Shown here: positions 61,059 to 64,000 of the stretch, in pieces
How the letters are laid out: the number at the start of each line of letters is the position of its first letter
Numbering within the stretch: position 1 is the first letter of the stretch
Made by a program: the position numbers and the translations under genes
The notes under the pieces: model-generated
Database searches by the model: none
The model's input: the letters and a program-made list of their open reading frames with translations, nothing else
Told to the model about the DNA's origin: nothing
Origin: an uncultured Pseudomonadales bacterium
Lineage (GTDB): Bacteria > Pseudomonadota > Gammaproteobacteria > Pseudomonadales > Azotimanducaceae
Length of the DNA: 64,000 nucleotides
Reading direction: 5' to 3'
Assembly (NCBI GenBank): GCA_958296405.1
Contig: OY282519.1
Span: forward strand, 3,208,132-3,272,131

Positions 61059-62058
61059 CGGTGCGCCGGCGGGCGATTTGCACAGACTCGGCGTCGGCAT
61101 CGATGCCGAACCATTGGCGACCGAGCAGTTTCGCCACCTTGGTGGTGGTGCCCGAGCCGACGAACGGGTCCAGCACCACCCCGCCCACCGGCGAAAAGAG
61201 ACGAATCACGCGGGCGGCAAGTTCTTCCGGAAACTCAGCTTCGTGGCGGTCATTGCGGCTCACGGAGCGGATTTGCCAGATGCCGCGAGAACCCCAATCC
61301 GCCCACTCGCGGGGGGTGAGCCGTTCGCGGTCGTACTGCGTGATGCCGGGCCGCCAGAAGACGTAGACGTGCTCGAACTCGTCCACGGCGCGATACGAGT
61401 TGGAATGCCAGCGGCTGTTCGCCCAGCACGGATCCTTGTGCCAGATGCGTTGGTCGTAGAGGTAAAACCCTGCATCTTCCGCCCACTCGGAGATCAAGCA
61501 GCCGGTCAACAACACCTTAGTGGAGGTGGACTGCTTGCCGCCGCGCACGTTGTTGTGCTCGAGGCGCCGTTGAATGGTCTGCTCGCTGCAACCGAGCAGC
61601 GCCGCTAGCTCCTGCCGCCTAGCCTGCGGGTGCGCCTTGCGCGCCGCCAGCACCTCCTCCCGAGTGACGGAATTGGTCTTCCGGCGCACATTGTCGGCTT
61701 GGAACTTCGGCATCGACGCATCCGGGAAGCACAGAATGTCGCCGATGTTGACGACGAGGAAACCGCCGGGCTTGACAATGCGCGTGTGGCAGCTGATGAC
61801 GCCCCGCAAGAGTTCGCGCCAATCGGCGAAGGACAGGTGGCGTTCGTAGGACTTGCCGACGTAGTACGGCGGCGACCAAAAACTCAGGTCGATGCTGGCC
61901 TCGGGCAACTGCGGCAAGCAAGTTCTAGCATCGCCCGCCCAAATGCGATTGAAGAGGAACTGACCGTTGGCGGCACCGGCTGCCCCGCGATCGCCGCGCC
62001 CAGAAGGAGCGCTGATGGTGGCAACGCCAGATGCAGTGCTCGGCGTTTGCTTCGGCAT
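61045..62058 (-). CDS. N4-cytosine-type DNA methyltransferase of the SfiI-like system
   Basis: 337 residues from the ATG of MPKQTPSTASGVATISAPSG with AGGAG upstream. Catalytic motif LSFWSPPYYVGKSY (SPPY, typical of N4-cytosine enzymes), SAM-binding motif LDPFVGSGTTTKVAKLLGRQ near the C-terminus: beta-type order. The middle (residues ~140-190) carries REEVLAARKAHPQARRQELA and LLGCSEQTIQRRLEHNN, a helix-turn-helix-like insert. It precedes and overlaps the SfiI-like endonuclease, so the methylase is translated first. Confidence 0.9.
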   Translation of the reverse strand: MPKQTPSTASGVATISAPSGRGDRGAAGAANGQFLFNRIWAGDARTCLPQLPEASIDLSFWSPPYYVGKSYERHLSFADWRELLRGVISCHTRIVKPGGFLVVNIGDILCFPDASMPKFQADNVRRKTNSVTREEVLAARKAHPQARRQELAALLGCSEQTIQRRLEHNNVRGGKQSTSTKVLLTGCLISEWAEDAGFYLYDQRIWHKDPCWANSRWHSNSYRAVDEFEHVYVFWRPGITQYDRERLTPREWADWGSRGIWQIRSVSRNDRHEAEFPEELAARVIRLFSPVGGVVLDPFVGSGTTTKVAKLLGRQWFGIDADAESVQIARRRTDDAR

Positions 62059-62394
62059 GGTTGTGTCGACTCCTAGTGGTTGGCGTGCCAGCCGCTGCCT
62101 CGGCCGAGGCAACCGCCATCCAAGCGCAGCCCGCGCCCTCGCTTCGGCCACGAGGCGTTAGGCTGCCACGCAAATGGTCTTTTGTACAGCATTAAGCCAT
62201 CAACGCTATGTGAGCACAAACTCACGGCCTGAGTCTAATGTCGCGTGAGCATGAACGTGCGCCGGGTCTCCACACTCGGCGGATGATCTTGACACTTTGA
62301 GCGAGCGTTGGCGACTCGGCTGGCACTTGCTGGGCGGTTTCGCCGGCAACCGTATATGCTTTGCGGGGGTGGTCAAGAGTGGAAGGGGGCACCG
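62059..62394. other. Divergent intergenic region
   Basis: 336 bp between the methyltransferase (leftward) and the phosphotransferase gene (rightward). It should hold both promoters. TTGACA at 62289-62294 and TATATG further on are not at a standard distance from partners; nothing else recognisable. Confidence 0.4.
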
Positions 62395-63447
62395 ATGAGC
62401 GACGTGGAGATCACGCCGGTGCGCGAGGCGCATCGCTTTGATGAGGACGCCTTGCACGGCTATCTGAGCGAGCGCGTCGCCGGCTACGCGGGGCCGCTGC
62501 GGGTGAGGCAGTTCGAGGGCGGGCAGAGCAACCCCACGTTCCTGCTCGAAGCGGCCAGCGGCGCCTATGTGATGCGCAAGCAGCCGCCCGGCGTCCTGTT
62601 GCCGTCCGCGCATCAGGTAGACCGCGAGTACCGCGTGATGGACGCGCTCGGTGCCACCGGCGTGCCCGTGCCACAGATGCATGCGCTGTGCGAAGACCCG
62701 GCCGTCATCGGCACCAAGTTCTATGTGATGGAGCATGTGGATGGGCGGCTCGTCACCAACACCCTGATGCCGGGCTTCGACCCGGCTGAACGCCGCGCGG
62801 TGTACATGGACATGGTGGCGATCTTGGCGCGGCTGCATGAAGTGAACCCGGCGGCGGTGGGCTTGGCGGAGTTCGGGCGCCCCGGCAACTACTTCGCCCG
62901 TCAAGTGAGCCGGTGGTCGAAGCAGTACCTCGCCTCCGAGACGGAGACCATCGAGGCGATGAACAACTTGATCGAGTGGCTGCCGCAAAACTTGCCGGCG
63001 GATGTGCCGCCAGTGGTTGTGCATGGCGATTACCGGCTCGGCAACCTGCTGCTGCATCCGAGCGAGCCGCGCGTGGTCGCCATCCTCGATTGGGAACTCT
63101 CCACGTTGGGCGATGGCTTGGCGGACTTGGGCTATTGGCTGCAAGAGCGGCATGGCGACCCTGCCGACGAGGCCGGCCTGCCCGGCGCGGACATCGAGGC
63201 GCTCGGCATCCCCACGGAAGAAGAAGTCCTAGAGGCGTATTGCGCGGCGCGGGGCATTGACCGCGTCGAGAACTGGAACTTCTACATCGCGTACAACATG
63301 TTCCGCTCGGCGGGTATCGTCCAAGGCGTGTACAAGCGCGGCTTGGACGGCAACGCGAGCTCCGAGAAGGCCCTTGAGCACGCCGGCGCGGCACGGCGGC
63401 GCTCCGAACAAGGGTGGGCGCTCGTGGAGGAGATGCTGCGCGGCTGA
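62395..63447 (+). CDS. Phosphotransferase family protein (APH/acyl-CoA-dehydrogenase-associated)
   Basis: 350 residues, ATG with GGAAGGGGG upstream. Kinase-like fold: FEGGQSNPTFLLEAASGAYV, VMRKQPPGVLLPSAHQVDRE, YVMEHVDGRLVTNTLMP, catalytic loop VVHGDYRLGNLLLHP and metal motif VAILDWELSTLGDGLADLGY. This subgroup is usually encoded beside acyl-CoA dehydrogenases and related to bacterial ACAD10/11 kinase domains. It is thought to phosphorylate hydroxyacyl substrates during fatty-acid breakdown, not antibiotics. The partial gene at the right edge may be the dehydrogenase partner. Confidence 0.9.
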   Translation: MSDVEITPVREAHRFDEDALHGYLSERVAGYAGPLRVRQFEGGQSNPTFLLEAASGAYVMRKQPPGVLLPSAHQVDREYRVMDALGATGVPVPQMHALCEDPAVIGTKFYVMEHVDGRLVTNTLMPGFDPAERRAVYMDMVAILARLHEVNPAAVGLAEFGRPGNYFARQVSRWSKQYLASETETIEAMNNLIEWLPQNLPADVPPVVVHGDYRLGNLLLHPSEPRVVAILDWELSTLGDGLADLGYWLQERHGDPADEAGLPGADIEALGIPTEEEVLEAYCAARGIDRVENWNFYIAYNMFRSAGIVQGVYKRGLDGNASSEKALEHAGAARRRSEQGWALVEEMLRG

Positions 63448-63630
63448 CGGAACGGCGGGGATCGACCCAATCTCGGATTCACCAAGGAACGGCCGTAGCG
63501 GCGGCCGAGCGTCAAACATCTTTCGGCACACACGGTGAACGTCATCGTCTATGTTTGCTTGTTGTCGAAGGATCAGCCGCGGAACGCTGCACACGGCTGA
63601 CGCCAACCAGTGGAATGTTGGAGGCCGACA

Positions 63631-63822
63631 TTGTTAAGAGCGAGATTCGTGTACTGGAAACAGGACGAAATGTGGCTGGGCTACTTCCAAGAGCATCCAG
63701 ACTATTGGACGCAGGGCGAAACGCTCGAAGACCTTAAGGAGCACTTGCGCGACCTCCACGCGGATTTAGCCAGCGGAACGATAGCGGGCATCCGCAGGGT
63801 CGACGAATTGGCCATCGCCTAG
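63631..63822 (+). CDS. HicB-like small protein without visible HicA
   Basis: 63 residues from TTG 63631 with GGAGG six bases upstream. RFVYWKQDEMWLGYFQEHPD then YWTQGETLEDLKEHLRDLHA follow the HicB antitoxin-like fold (partial RNase H-like: strand, strand, W..G.T..E....L). No HicA toxin frame is visible on either side, and the C-terminal DNA-binding domain of full HicB is absent. Either a solitary family member or a remnant. Confidence 0.65.
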   Translation: MLRARFVYWKQDEMWLGYFQEHPDYWTQGETLEDLKEHLRDLHADLASGTIAGIRRVDELAIA

Positions 63823-63942
63823 TCCTGAAGTGCCGCCACCGCCCGTGTCGAGACTTGGCGCTTCGGTGCGACCTCCCCGCAGAACGAAGGCATGGCCATC
63901 CGTCTGGCGCGGGCGGCGCCGCCCCGCCCGCGACGGCTACCC

Positions 63943-64000
63943 CTAAAGCATCTCGTTGGCAACGAGCTCCAACGCTTCGCCGCTGCCGCCGCCGATGAGC
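63943..64000 (-). CDS. C-terminal end of a gene, possibly acyl-CoA dehydrogenase
   Basis: Only 18 codons before a TAG at 63943-63945: LIGGGSGEALELVANEML. The GGGSxE...L pattern resembles the last helix of acyl-CoA dehydrogenases, and the phosphotransferase nearby supports this, but the piece is too short to be sure. Confidence 0.35.
   Translation of the reverse strand, partial: LIGGGSGEALELVANEML

Overview
The window is GC-rich and looks like a chromosome segment of a lipid-A-making gammaproteobacterium. It carries the gammaproteobacterial blocks recA-recX-alaS-lysC-csrA, skp-lpxD-fabZ-lpxA ... lpxB-rnhB-dnaE, and tilS-pyrG-kdsA-eno-ftsB-truD-nlpD. I cannot name the genus. GTG and TTG starts are common (csrA, lysC, kdsA, pyrG, skp, nlpD, probably mutS, lpxB and the DUF368 gene).

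Layout. 1-3700: accessory genes (a DUF1703-type AAA/PD-(D/E)XK protein and two Sel1-repeat proteins). 3712-21071: a complete type III-B CRISPR-Cas island, read on the minus strand. It has three CARF proteins, a Cmr complex with Cas10, a doubled adaptation module (cas2-cas1-degenerate cas1-cas2) and a 40-repeat array. Its left edge abuts a truncated 3' end of fbpA, and an intact fbpA lies at its right edge, so the island sits between direct repeats of about 450 bp. 21069-26099: an iron ABC transporter (fbpA, fbpC, and a permease on the opposite strand) with gene remnants between its parts. 26278-32425: csrA, lysC, alaS, recX and recA with a LexA box. 32614-36555: mutS, fdxA and a 5'-3' exonuclease on the plus strand. 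36649-56453: a near-continuous minus-strand run from skp to nlpD with many ATGA/GTGA-type overlaps; an exporter and a TAP-like hydrolase interrupt the usual lpxA-lpxB junction. 56645-62058: an LLM oxidoreductase and two adjacent restriction-modification systems. One is a C5 methyltransferase with an HTH-endonuclease fusion behind a C-box-like operator. The other is a SfiI-like endonuclease with an N4-cytosine-type methyltransferase. 62395-64000: an aminoglycoside-phosphotransferase-like kinase, a HicB-like protein and the end of a possible acyl-CoA dehydrogenase.

How the CRISPR island should work (inference from families). Cas10 and Cmr1/3/4/5/6 bind crRNA whose repeat-derived 5' tag reads ATTGAGAC on the minus strand. 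Transcript recognition should make Cas10, whose GGDD motif is intact, produce cyclic oligoadenylates for the CARF-HEPN and CARF-wHTH proteins. Three gaps in the cas cluster carry the same short near-palindrome, which suggests co-regulated transcription units. The weak point is cas6, which has an in-frame TAA.

All family calls come from reading motifs by eye; no database search was run.
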